A stretch of DNA of 39,903 bases from NCBI GenBank assembly GCA_017444525.1, contig JAFSWL010000012.1, positions 1-39,903 of the forward strand. Reading direction: 5' to 3'. Source of the stretch: Alphaproteobacteria bacterium. Lineage in GTDB: Bacteria > Pseudomonadota > Alphaproteobacteria > RF32 > CAG-239. Below are positions 32,584 through 39,903 of the stretch, in pieces. The position numbers and the translations under genes were made by a program. Below the pieces are notes generated by a model, which searched no databases, had not been told where the DNA came from, and was given only the letters and a program-made list of their open reading frames with translations. Within the stretch, counting starts at the first letter, position 1, and each line of letters starts with the position of its first letter.

Positions 32584-32811
32584 ATGACTTATATTGCAAA
32601 GCAATTCGCGGAAGAAGTTATTCTTCCGGACGGATCTGTCGCATCGTCGGTCGCCGATGTCGATAGGTATTTACGCAAGAGCGGTTTAGCTCGTGCCGGC
32701 GACTATTCGCTTGAATATATAAACAATGTTCGGGCACAAAACGAAAAACAGCGGCAAGAAAGTGTTTTTGCCGATTTTTTATATAACTATAAAAGGATGA
32801 TATGGAAATGA
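32584..32811 (+). CDS. Conserved-looking small phage protein
   Basis: A 75-residue protein, not recognised. It has the segment LPDGSVASSVADVDRYLRKSGLA and ends in a basic helix (FADFLYNYKRMIWK). GAGG precedes the ATG. It overlaps the next gene by 10 bp and lies between the large terminase and the probable scaffold, where many podoviruses carry small head-assembly proteins. Confidence 0.6.
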   Translation: MTYIAKQFAEEVILPDGSVASSVADVDRYLRKSGLARAGDYSLEYINNVRAQNEKQRQESVFADFLYNYKRMIWK

Positions 32812-33698
32812 GTGAATTAAGAGATGACATAGAACGTCAGTTTAAGGCTCACGGGCTTATTCCGGATGAAGCTGAAAACGAAGCAAACAGTTTTCCGGTG
32901 GAAACGCCACCGGAGGAGGTTCCGGCAGAAACGGTGGCGGCTATAGCGGTTACAGTTCCGTCGGGATATACGGAAAAATTTGCGTCCGAATTTAAGAACC
33001 TGCCGCAAGAATGGCAGGTTTTTTTATGTGAACGCGAAGCTGAAAATGAGAAAATAATCAATGATTATAAAGCAAAATCAGATGCTTATAATTTTTTGGA
33101 GTTTTTATTCGGAGCCGAGAGTGAGCGCCTTAATCAGCGCGGATTTCATTCGGTTCAGGAATGGCTACAGGGACTGGCGTGGCTGGATGCGGCTATGGAA
33201 GAAAATCCAGCAGCTACGCTTGCTGCCGTGGCATCTGTTTATGGAGTTCCGTTCAATGCACTGTCGCAGGCGGTATCATCTGTTTCTCCGGAAATGGTGG
33301 CTCGCGTTTGCAAACTGGAACGAGGCTATCATGATTTGACTTCTTATCTTCAGCAAGAACAAAACCGCAATTTGATGACTGCTCTTTTATTGTTTGGTCG
33401 ACAAACCGATCAGGACGGCAATTTGTTGCATCCTTATTTTAACGAAGTTCGCGCTCAAATTGTAGGATTGTTAAACTGCGGTTTGGCTAATGATATAGAT
33501 GACGCGTATCAAAGCGCCATTTGGTTGCAGCCGACCGTTAGAGATGAATTGATTAAAAAGAGGATCAATTCGCAGGCTCAAGAAGCCGAAAAAGCAAAAA
33601 AAGCCGCATTTACCCTAAAAGGTAAGGCGGAAAAGCCGACACGAGAACTTACTTTGCGTGAGACGCTCGAAAAAAATATGGCGGCATTAATTGGTTAA
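32802..33698 (+). CDS. Probable scaffolding protein
   Basis: A 298-residue protein with an acidic N-terminal region rich in Glu and Pro (ANSFPVETPPEEVPAETVA), a helical centre and a basic C-terminus (KKRINSQAQEAEKAKKAAFT, then ETLEKNMAALIG). This charge layout and the position right before the major capsid gene, 25 bp away, match scaffolding proteins that bind capsid subunits through a basic C-terminal helix. No protease active site is seen. I chose the ATG at 32802, near AAAAGG; the ATG at 32808 is possible. Sequence similarity to a known scaffold is not claimed. Confidence 0.6.
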   Translation: MEMSELRDDIERQFKAHGLIPDEAENEANSFPVETPPEEVPAETVAAIAVTVPSGYTEKFASEFKNLPQEWQVFLCEREAENEKIINDYKAKSDAYNFLEFLFGAESERLNQRGFHSVQEWLQGLAWLDAAMEENPAATLAAVASVYGVPFNALSQAVSSVSPEMVARVCKLERGYHDLTSYLQQEQNRNLMTALLLFGRQTDQDGNLLHPYFNEVRAQIVGLLNCGLANDIDDAYQSAIWLQPTVRDELIKKRINSQAQEAEKAKKAAFTLKGKAEKPTRELTLRETLEKNMAALIG

Positions 33699-33723
33699 CA
33701 TTTTTTAATAAAGGGATAAAAAT

Positions 33724-34701
33724 ATGGTAAATGATTATAATGACGTATTTACAACCACTTTGAAAGACAGAACCGGTACGCTGCATGATAATATGTCAAA
33801 AAACAGCGCGTTATTGAAGCGGCTTAAGGAAAAAGGTAATATGAGCCCGATTTCCGGTGGTTCCAAAATTTTGGAAGAACTTGAGTATGGTGAAGGTGAT
33901 ATGGTATGGTATTCCGGTTATGATACCATTTCTTATACTCCAAAACAATTGTTTTCAGCTGCTGAATATGCCTTGAAGTTGTGCGCGGTTCCGGTAGCTA
34001 TTTCCGGTGAGGAAATTTTGATGAACAGCGGACATGATCAGATTATGGATTTGTTTGAAAAGCGTATTAAAAATGCCGAAAAGACATTAATAAATAAAAT
34101 GGCCGCAGCCGTGTACAGCGACGGTACAGGTTCTTCTGGTAAGGAAATTGGCGGACTGTCTTTGTTGGTTGCCGATGATCCGACTTCGGGAACGGTAGGC
34201 GCAATCAATCGTGCTACCACCGGTAACGAATTTTGGCGCAATCAATCCGTCAGTGATACAGTAACCAAAGATAACATCAAGCAATTGATGAATAATCTGT
34301 ATCTTAAATGTTCACGCGGCAGTGATAAGCCGGATTTGATTGTATGTGATGATGCTTTGTATACACTGTATGATTCCAGTTTGATGGATTTACAGCGTTT
34401 TACCGATCCGAAATCGGCTGACAGCGGTTTCATTAGTCTCAAATTTAAAGGTGCCGATGTGGTCTATGACGGTGGTCAGGGTGGACATTGTCCGGAAAAC
34501 CACATGTATTTCCTGAATACCGATTATTTGTATCTGCGCACGCATAAAGATCGTGATATGAAGGTTATCGGCGGCGACAGAACTGCTGTAAATCAGGACG
34601 CACTTTACCGTATTATCGGCTGGGCCGGAAATCTTACAATGAGTAATGCCGCGCTTCAGGGAGTGTTGATCAATACTTCGGGGCAAAGCACAAACTCGTA
34701 A
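33724..34701 (+). CDS. Major capsid protein
   Basis: A 325-residue protein with the traits of a HK97-fold capsid: an N-terminal helical part, an ISGEEILMNSG segment with a long helix after it (MDLFEKRIKNAEKTLINKMA, the spine helix), then EIGGLSLLVAD, a conserved stretch in many capsid proteins of short-tailed phages, and a beta-rich C-terminal half (CDDALYTLYDSS, FKGADVVYDGGQGG). AAAGGGA precedes the ATG. A strong terminator right after the gene suits the need for high expression of this one product. Confidence 0.88.
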   Translation: MVNDYNDVFTTTLKDRTGTLHDNMSKNSALLKRLKEKGNMSPISGGSKILEELEYGEGDMVWYSGYDTISYTPKQLFSAAEYALKLCAVPVAISGEEILMNSGHDQIMDLFEKRIKNAEKTLINKMAAAVYSDGTGSSGKEIGGLSLLVADDPTSGTVGAINRATTGNEFWRNQSVSDTVTKDNIKQLMNNLYLKCSRGSDKPDLIVCDDALYTLYDSSLMDLQRFTDPKSADSGFISLKFKGADVVYDGGQGGHCPENHMYFLNTDYLYLRTHKDRDMKVIGGDRTAVNQDALYRIIGWAGNLTMSNAALQGVLINTSGQSTNS

Positions 34702-34717
34702 GATTTAGTATTCGGAA

Positions 34718-34750
34718 GAAAAGGCGGATTTATATCCGCCTTTTCTTTTG
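34718..34750 (+). terminator. Intrinsic terminator after the capsid gene
   Basis: A perfect 12 bp stem, GAAAAGGCGGAT at 34718-34729 and ATCCGCCTTTTC at 34734-34745, loop TTAT, followed by TTTTG. It lies inside the operon, so it should lower expression of the tail genes relative to the capsid. Confidence 0.85.
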
Positions 34751-34783
34751 TACAAGCTTAAACATCATTAGGAGATTAAAAAA

Positions 34784-35386
34784 ATGGATATGGATTTTGC
34801 TATGTTTCGCCAAGTTGCCGATAACAGAGATGACGAACGCAATGTGGCGGCAAGATTTTATGACAAAGCCGTAAAAACCGATAAGACTACGGCAAACGGA
34901 TTACCTGTTTTTAAGAACGTAACATACGTCGAAATCAGATTGAAGGACAATAATACAGAAGTTTTTAATCAGCCGGCAAGTGCCGAAAAAATAAAACGCT
35001 TTTCGAAAGAATACGAATTGTATAAGGCTGCGCAAAGACAGATAGAAGATGGTACACCATTGAAACAGTTTGCATTTTTAACGGCAGCAGAGATTGCCAC
35101 CTGTGGTAGTCGCGGAATTTTTACTGTGGAATCTTTGGCTGGTTTAGAAAAAAATAAGGTTTTGGACTTGGGGTTAGAGAATGAACATCATTTAGCCAAG
35201 TTATTTTTACAGGCTTCAAAATCGGCGGATGCAGTTGCCGATTTCGCCAAGAAAGAAAAAATGTATCTGCAAAAAATAGAAAAAATAAATGAAGAGAATA
35301 ATCAATTAAAACAAACAATTATAAAATTAAATAAAAGCAAAACATTAAGAAAGCGAAAGGGTAATAACGATGAAAACAATTCTTGA
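34784..35386 (+). CDS. Phage virion-associated protein with helix-hairpin-like motif
   Basis: A 200-residue protein. Its central part, EDGTPLKQFAFLTAAEIATC followed by GIFTVESLAGLE, is like a motif seen in proteins next to the capsid gene of alphaproteobacterial short-tailed phages, where TPLxxW/FxxLTxAE leads to a helix-hairpin-helix-type IxTVExLA turn. The C-terminal 70 residues are a basic coiled coil (KKEKMYLQKIEKINEENNQL). AGGAG precedes the ATG. It may be a head decoration or completion protein; the function is not known. Confidence 0.6.
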   Translation: MDMDFAMFRQVADNRDDERNVAARFYDKAVKTDKTTANGLPVFKNVTYVEIRLKDNNTEVFNQPASAEKIKRFSKEYELYKAAQRQIEDGTPLKQFAFLTAAEIATCGSRGIFTVESLAGLEKNKVLDLGLENEHHLAKLFLQASKSADAVADFAKKEKMYLQKIEKINEENNQLKQTIIKLNKSKTLRKRKGNNDENNS

Positions 35387-36083
35387 AATTTGCCGAGAAG
35401 TTGCTGATTTGGCAGCAGTAAAGCGTCCCAACGATTTGTTTAATGCGGCAAGCCAGCAAGACAGTGTATTTTTGAGTGTGGCTAAGTCTTCATTGGATAG
35501 CATGCTACGCTATGGAGATTGGCAGGAATTGACTAAAGAAGCGACATTCTGCACTGTTGAAGGCAAGAAACAATATCCTATATGTGAAATTGTAACGGAT
35601 TTTTTCAGTTTGCTCAACAATACAGTTTTTATCAAAGATATGCAGGAGCGGGTTATCGGAGCGGTTACTCCCGAGCAATGGGCACGAGAGAAATGTTTTC
35701 ATTGCGCTGGTTGTAATATTAAATTTAAAATACAAAATGGAAGATTTGTTTTTTTGAATGAACCTCCGTGTTGTGTTAAAATAGTTTTTCAATATCGTTC
35801 AAATAACATTGTTTGGGATTTTAATACGTTTGAAGAGAAAAATATTTTAAGCGCTAATACAGATGTTCCAATCTTTGATGAATACTTGGTAAAACTTGAT
35901 ATTTTATGGCGCTGGCTCAAGCGAAACGGCATGGATTATGCTGAAGAATATAATGAATTTCAACGTGAGCTGAAGAAAAGATTTGGAGCAGATTTGGCAA
36001 CCAAAGATATTTGTTTGGCTCACGCAATATATGCAGATGAAGGAGTAGCAAACAATGAGGTTAAAGTCTGTTTCAAAAAATAA
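35370..36083 (+). CDS. Probable head-tail adaptor (tail tubular A / gp4-like)
   Basis: A 237-residue protein with the pattern of podovirus adaptors that fit under the portal: an N-terminal helix (MKTILEICREVADLAAV), then a helix ending SMLRYGDWQELTKEATFC, a beta-strand TVEGKKQYPICEIV, a second domain of strands, and a C-terminal pair of helices (LDILWRWLKRNGMDYAEEY). The Trp in GDWQEL and the G-x-x-Y-P element are the most typical parts. Three Cys lie in REKCFHCAGC; metal binding is possible but unproven. The start overlaps the previous gene by 17 bp, with AAGGGT upstream. Confidence 0.65.
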   Translation: MKTILEICREVADLAAVKRPNDLFNAASQQDSVFLSVAKSSLDSMLRYGDWQELTKEATFCTVEGKKQYPICEIVTDFFSLLNNTVFIKDMQERVIGAVTPEQWAREKCFHCAGCNIKFKIQNGRFVFLNEPPCCVKIVFQYRSNNIVWDFNTFEEKNILSANTDVPIFDEYLVKLDILWRWLKRNGMDYAEEYNEFQRELKKRFGADLATKDICLAHAIYADEGVANNEVKVCFKK

Positions 36084-37614
36084 TAAATCTTTACATATAA
36101 CTTTACCTTCACCGATTAAAGGATTGAATAGGCGTGATAATTGTATATCAATGGATGTTGAATATGCAATGGTAATGGATAATTATTTGCCGTTGGATAC
36201 CAAGGTTGTTTTGCGTAGCGGGTATTCAAAATATGTAGAGTTTGCGGATCCGGTTGAAACATTGGTTTCGTATCAATCCGGTCCGTATTTACGTTTTTTT
36301 GCGATATCTGGTAAAAAAATATGGGATATAACGTATGCGTCGGAAAAACGTGTGATTGCTGAGAACGGAATTAGCTCCAATCGCTTTTATTGTTCACAAT
36401 ATAAGAATTATTTGTATTTTGTAAATGGTATTGATACACCTAAAGCTTTTTATGTGGACGGCAATGGGGCTGAGCACATTGGTTCTTGGGATTTCTCCGG
36501 CGATGGATTAAATGCCGTGAATATTATAAACGTAGGAGTTTCTAAGCAGCGTTTGTGGTTTGTGGAAAAAGATTCATTGAAAGTGTGGTATCCGCAAATT
36601 GCAGGCAATGTTTCCGGTACACTGCATTCATTTGATTTATCGCAGATATGTCGTTATGGCGGTCATTTGGTAGCAGTTGCAGATTGGACTCAAGATGGAG
36701 GCCAGGGGATTGACGATCTGACGGTGTTTATTACTTCTGAAGGTGAAGTATTGGTTTATTCCGGATCGGATATCGAAAATTCCGATGATTGGCAATTGCG
36801 TGGATCATATAAAATCAGCAGACCGATAGGTTATGAGTGCTGTTTGCAGTATCAGGGAGATTTGGTAGTTATCACCGAAGACGGATATATTCCGCTATCT
36901 AAGGCCTTACCGCTCAATCAGGCCAATACAGCCCAGATTGCGTTTAGTGATGCTATTCGCGGCTTGATATTGGAGCGCACTCAAAAATATGCGCTGCGTG
37001 CAGGTTGGCAGGGTGTTATTTATAGCCGAGGCGGATATGCTTTGTTTAATGTACCGGTAGCAAATTCGTTTGAACAGCATGTTATTAATACTAGTACCGG
37101 AGCTTGGTGTCGTTTTACGGGAATCCGTTCAAAATGTTGGCAAACATTTGAGCGTCGTTTGTATTTTGGCTCAGATAATGCGGTATATCTGTTTGATGAA
37201 GGGTATTCGGATAACGGAGCGCCAATTTGCGGTGTGGTTGAGCAGGCCTACAGCAATTTGGGCACCGAACTTTTGAAAAAGGTGCAGATGCTTAATCCGC
37301 GTACCAAATCCTCGGCACCATATAGTTTGGTAATTTATACCAATATGGATATGGAAGAGCGTGATATTGATTATATCGAAAACATAGGCTATACAGGGCG
37401 GAGACTCTGGAATACGATGAAATGGTCGTCTTTAGGTGATGCCAGCGGCGCTAAGTGGTCAAACTCCGGAAGAACAACTTTGCGCAGTCAATGGATAGCC
37501 AATTCGTCAACCGGTTACAAAGCAAGTATAGTATTCAAAACCAAAACTAGCGGCAATCAAATTGAGTGGTACGAAACCGGCATACGCTATGAAACAGGGA
37601 ACGGTATGCTATGA
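36055..37614 (+). CDS. Probable tail nozzle protein (beta-propeller type)
   Basis: A 519-residue mainly beta protein. The N-terminus (PSPIKGLNRRDNCISMDVEY, then NYLPLDTKVVLRSGYSKY) is like the start of phage nozzle proteins (tail tubular B type), which read GxxxRDxxxxMxxxxAxxxxNxxPxxxxxxxRxGY. Repeated four-stranded blades follow, with segments such as RFFAISGKKIWDI and FFRLYFGSDN-like strands. The place after the adaptor gene fits. The nozzle closes the short tail and controls DNA release. It overlaps the adaptor by 29 bp. Confidence 0.65.
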   Translation: MRLKSVSKNNKSLHITLPSPIKGLNRRDNCISMDVEYAMVMDNYLPLDTKVVLRSGYSKYVEFADPVETLVSYQSGPYLRFFAISGKKIWDITYASEKRVIAENGISSNRFYCSQYKNYLYFVNGIDTPKAFYVDGNGAEHIGSWDFSGDGLNAVNIINVGVSKQRLWFVEKDSLKVWYPQIAGNVSGTLHSFDLSQICRYGGHLVAVADWTQDGGQGIDDLTVFITSEGEVLVYSGSDIENSDDWQLRGSYKISRPIGYECCLQYQGDLVVITEDGYIPLSKALPLNQANTAQIAFSDAIRGLILERTQKYALRAGWQGVIYSRGGYALFNVPVANSFEQHVINTSTGAWCRFTGIRSKCWQTFERRLYFGSDNAVYLFDEGYSDNGAPICGVVEQAYSNLGTELLKKVQMLNPRTKSSAPYSLVIYTNMDMEERDIDYIENIGYTGRRLWNTMKWSSLGDASGAKWSNSGRTTLRSQWIANSSTGYKASIVFKTKTSGNQIEWYETGIRYETGNGML

Positions 37615-38054
37615 GTTATCGCATTATACAAGACAGGGATGATTCGATTACGCGTTGGGTATGTCAGGGGCTGAAGTATAAAACGGAATGGCTTGATGAT
37701 TATCTGACGTTTGGTTTTGAATATGAGGGGAAGTTGGTCGGGGGACTGATTTTTCATGACTGGCGTTGCGGTCATGATGTGTGGTGGACTGTATATACGG
37801 TAGATCCGCATTGGTGTAACCGCAGAATGCTACAGCAGATGTTTTCACTGGCGTTTAATACATTGAGGTGCCGGCGCATTAATTTGCTTGTCAGTAAACG
37901 TAATCAGCGCAGTTTCGATTTTGTGCGGCGACTTGGTTTTAAAACCGAGGGTTTGCTGCGCGAATATCGTGAAAACGGCGATGATTGCTATTTTATGGGG
38001 ATGCTTGCTAAGGAGTGTCCATGGCTTAATAAAAAAGGAGAAAAAAATGAGTAA
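37611..38054 (+). CDS. GNAT-family acetyltransferase in the virion gene cluster
   Basis: A 147-residue protein with the GNAT fold pattern: an N-terminal strand-helix region, central strands (VGGLIFHDWRCGHDVWWTVY, TVDPHWCNRRMLQQMFSLAF), and the C-terminal signature RINLLVSKRNQRSFDFVRRL followed by GFKTEGLLREY, which binds acetyl-CoA and substrate. It overlaps the nozzle gene in ATGA, so translation is coupled. Acetyltransferases at this place may modify virion or host proteins, but the target is unknown. Confidence 0.85.
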   Translation: MSYRIIQDRDDSITRWVCQGLKYKTEWLDDYLTFGFEYEGKLVGGLIFHDWRCGHDVWWTVYTVDPHWCNRRMLQQMFSLAFNTLRCRRINLLVSKRNQRSFDFVRRLGFKTEGLLREYRENGDDCYFMGMLAKECPWLNKKGEKNE

Positions 38055-38727
38055 ATCAATAGGAAAAGTGTTTGGAACAAGTTCCGTAAATAATTATGGA
38101 TATGAAAACAGCTATATGAATTATTTAAACAATTATAATACGGCAAATTATGATAATACACTGAACAATATGACAGCGGCGGCATTAAATATGAGTCAAA
38201 ATCTTAATTCGATGCCGGCGTATCAGTTTGGAGTTGATTATTCCGACGCGGCACGGCAGCGTGCCGAGAATGCGGTTTATCAATCGTATGTTGATAAGCT
38301 TGTTCCGCAGTATCTGCAGCAAACAACCGATTTGCAGACCAGATTGATAAATCAAGGCATACCGGTCGGAAGTGAGGCTTATCAGCGGGCAATGAGCGGT
38401 TTGCAAAGTGCTCAGAATGCAGCACTTAATCAGGCAGCATACCAGAGTGTGCAAAGCGGACAAGATGCTTATTCTCAATCATTGGCGGACAGTATCAATG
38501 CGGCACAATTCGGAAACAATGCGCAACATAACTATATTCAGCAAATACAAGCTCTTTTGGGTAATTCTGTTTCTGGATATGATAAGATGGCTGATCTATA
38601 TAATGTTCAAAAAGGAGCAGAAGCACGAAAAACCGCAGCTAAGCAATCCGGTTGGGATAATATGTTTAATACTTGGGGAAAAGCCAATGATACAGCCAAA
38701 GTAGTGCCTCTCTTTTTAAAACCGTAA
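38047..38727 (+). CDS. Probable DNA-ejection (internal virion) protein
   Basis: A 226-residue protein that is rich in Asn, Gln, Ala, Ser and Tyr and poor in hydrophobic cores. The N-terminus is Asn/Tyr-rich (NNYGYENSYMNYLNNYN); the middle is helical (ARQRAENAVYQSYVDKL, then QTTDLQTRLINQGIPVGSEA). This LxxQGIPxGSxAYxxAM pattern is common in small proteins next to internal virion genes of short-tailed phages. The ATG at 38047 has an AAAGGAG upstream. Function is inferred from position and composition only. Confidence 0.55.
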   Translation: MSKSIGKVFGTSSVNNYGYENSYMNYLNNYNTANYDNTLNNMTAAALNMSQNLNSMPAYQFGVDYSDAARQRAENAVYQSYVDKLVPQYLQQTTDLQTRLINQGIPVGSEAYQRAMSGLQSAQNAALNQAAYQSVQSGQDAYSQSLADSINAAQFGNNAQHNYIQQIQALLGNSVSGYDKMADLYNVQKGAEARKTAAKQSGWDNMFNTWGKANDTAKVVPLFLKP

Positions 38728-38755
38728 AAAGATAGGATATATTAGCATATAAACA

Positions 38756-38787
38756 GAAAACCGTGCGTATTAAAGCGTGCGGTTTTC
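38756..38787 (+). terminator. Intrinsic terminator after the ejection-protein gene
   Basis: A 12 bp stem with two G-U pairs, arms 38756-38767 and 38776-38787, followed by ATTTT. It lies between 38727 and the next ATG at 38807. Confidence 0.75.
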
Positions 38788-38806
38788 ATTTTAAAGGAGA
38801 AATTAC

Positions 38807-39903
38807 ATGAGTATTTTCAGAGATGATGAAAATGAAACCGTGCGTCAAACCATTGAACGCGTGTTTAAGGAAAAGGGAATGTGGAAAGAACCGAAAGCAA
38901 TGCAGACAGAAATCGGCGATTTTACCTATTATGATGACGATGATAATGATGCTTCAACGGCGAGCTCTACCGGAAGTTTAGTCGGACAGCCGAGCAGTTA
39001 TTTTCAAAATAACAACACAAGCGATTGGAACAATACCGGCGGTTTTGGTAGCGGAGTGAGTAATAGCGGGTTTAGCACAAATATAAATATGGGGACTAAT
39101 GCAAACTTTGGCGCAAATCAGAGCTTTGCAACAACACCAAATTCTATTGCAACATCAACGGCACAGAATCAAACCACTGCCCCGTGGAGCTATGACGAAC
39201 CGTCAACCACACCTACACCTTGGAGCACAACGTCAGCCACGCCAACGCCGTGGGACAACGGTGCAACTTATCCGCAGCAGATGATTACCCCGACGCCGTG
39301 GAGCAATCCGGCGGAACAAATCAGTTCGGTGCCGTGGCGGAATAATCAAACCATAACACCGTGGGCAGGCGGATATGATTTAATCACGCCGACACAAAGT
39401 AATAGTAATTATATCTCTGATGAAGATTTATACGCAAGAATGTGGGAAAATATTAAAGAACAGGAAGGTGTAAAACCACATCCTTACCTTGATACCAAAG
39501 GTTTGATAACTATTGGAGGTGGAGCAAATGTTAATGATTGGAACGTTTTCAAGAATTTAAATGTCACGGTTAATGGAATTCCGGCAACAGAAACACAAAA
39601 GTGGGAAGCATATAATCGTATGCGTCAACTTAGTGAAGAAAAAGATGCGAATGGAAATTATGTTAATCGTAATCTAAAAGCTAAGGCATTTGAAAACAAA
39701 ACAAATATCCGTATATCTGATGCTGAAGCACGCGGTTTAGCGCAAAATCACATGAATAATGATTTAGCGCATTTGCGTGGAGAATTTTCTGATTTTGATA
39801 ATTTTCCATTACCATTGAAGGAAGTATTGTTAGATATTCAATATAATGTTAGAGGTGGGGTAAATCCAAATGATTGGCCAAATTTATACCGTGCAATCAG
39901 AAA
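38807..39903 (+). CDS. Virion protein with T4-type lysozyme domain, 3' end missing
   Basis: The frame is open from the ATG at 38807 (AAAGGAG upstream) to the window edge: 365 residues so far. The first 45 residues are charged; then comes a low-complexity Ser/Thr/Asn/Gly region; then a Pro/Trp-rich stretch (about 130-195) with six PW units, three of them TPTPW. From about 205 it is a GH24 lysozyme-like domain: catalytic Glu in KEQEGVKPHPYLDTKGLITI, with Asp and Thr at the same spacing as E11, D20 and T26 of T4 lysozyme. EVLLDIQYNVRGG is the later conserved helix. It probably cuts peptidoglycan during DNA entry, as the endolysin is a separate gene. Confidence 0.8.
   Translation, partial: MSIFRDDENETVRQTIERVFKEKGMWKEPKAMQTEIGDFTYYDDDDNDASTASSTGSLVGQPSSYFQNNNTSDWNNTGGFGSGVSNSGFSTNINMGTNANFGANQSFATTPNSIATSTAQNQTTAPWSYDEPSTTPTPWSTTSATPTPWDNGATYPQQMITPTPWSNPAEQISSVPWRNNQTITPWAGGYDLITPTQSNSNYISDEDLYARMWENIKEQEGVKPHPYLDTKGLITIGGGANVNDWNVFKNLNVTVNGIPATETQKWEAYNRMRQLSEEKDANGNYVNRNLKAKAFENKTNIRISDAEARGLAQNHMNNDLAHLRGEFSDFDNFPLPLKEVLLDIQYNVRGGVNPNDWPNLYRAIR
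39231..39385 (+). repeat. Pro/Trp-rich coding repeat (TPTPW units)
   Basis: In-frame units of about 10-17 codons that end in PW: TPTPWDN, TPTPWSN, SVPWRN and TPWAG here, with APWSY and TPTPWST just before. They form a flexible linker between the head of the protein and the lysozyme domain. Spacing is irregular, so it is a motif repeat, not a perfect tandem array. Confidence 0.6.

Overview
The window looks like a chromosomal piece of a low-to-medium G+C alphaproteobacterium carrying most of a podovirus-like prophage at its right end. Support for the host group: a perfect GTTC-N7-GTTC site upstream of recA, the direct-repeat LexA box typical of Alphaproteobacteria; the tpiA-secG-pyrG gene order common in that class; and E. 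coli-like promoters of the TTGACN-N17-TATNNT kind. The base composition and protein style suggest a host-associated or gut lineage, but that is inference.

Left part, 1-22596, is ordinary chromosome. In order: the end of a leucine-rich-repeat protein; recA with a downstream lipoprotein gene (minus strand), divergent from an outer-membrane protein gene; trpS; an unknown protein; an HD-domain protein; a 169 bp inverted-repeat element between genes; the tpiA-secG-pyrG operon (minus); ppiD-fmt (plus); cca (minus); a small group of three atypical genes at 13.6-15.7 kb (unknown protein, SPFH/prohibitin-like protein, small membrane protein); a PhoR-like histidine kinase; and the tightly packed operon mutS-mazG-like-priA.

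Right part, 22597-39903, is a prophage that starts directly after the priA stop codon and runs off the window. A very small early region holds a two-gene repressor operon (minus) facing a DUF6456-like gene (plus) across overlapping promoters with a perfect 14 bp palindrome. A second promoter then leads through an intrinsic terminator into one long rightward transcription unit: GroES-like co-chaperonin, portal, tail-fibre and baseplate module, lysis cassette (SleB-type endolysin, small membrane proteins, and an overlapping Rz/Rz1-like spanin pair), small and large terminase, probable scaffold, major capsid protein, probable adaptor, probable nozzle, a GNAT acetyltransferase, a probable ejection protein, and a structural protein with a T4-type lysozyme domain, cut by the window edge. 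There is no tape-measure, tail-tube or sheath gene, which points to a short-tailed phage. The portal lies about 5.2 kb upstream of the large terminase, separated from it by the fibre and lysis modules, which is an unusual arrangement. No integrase or replication genes are visible; if present they lie beyond the right edge.
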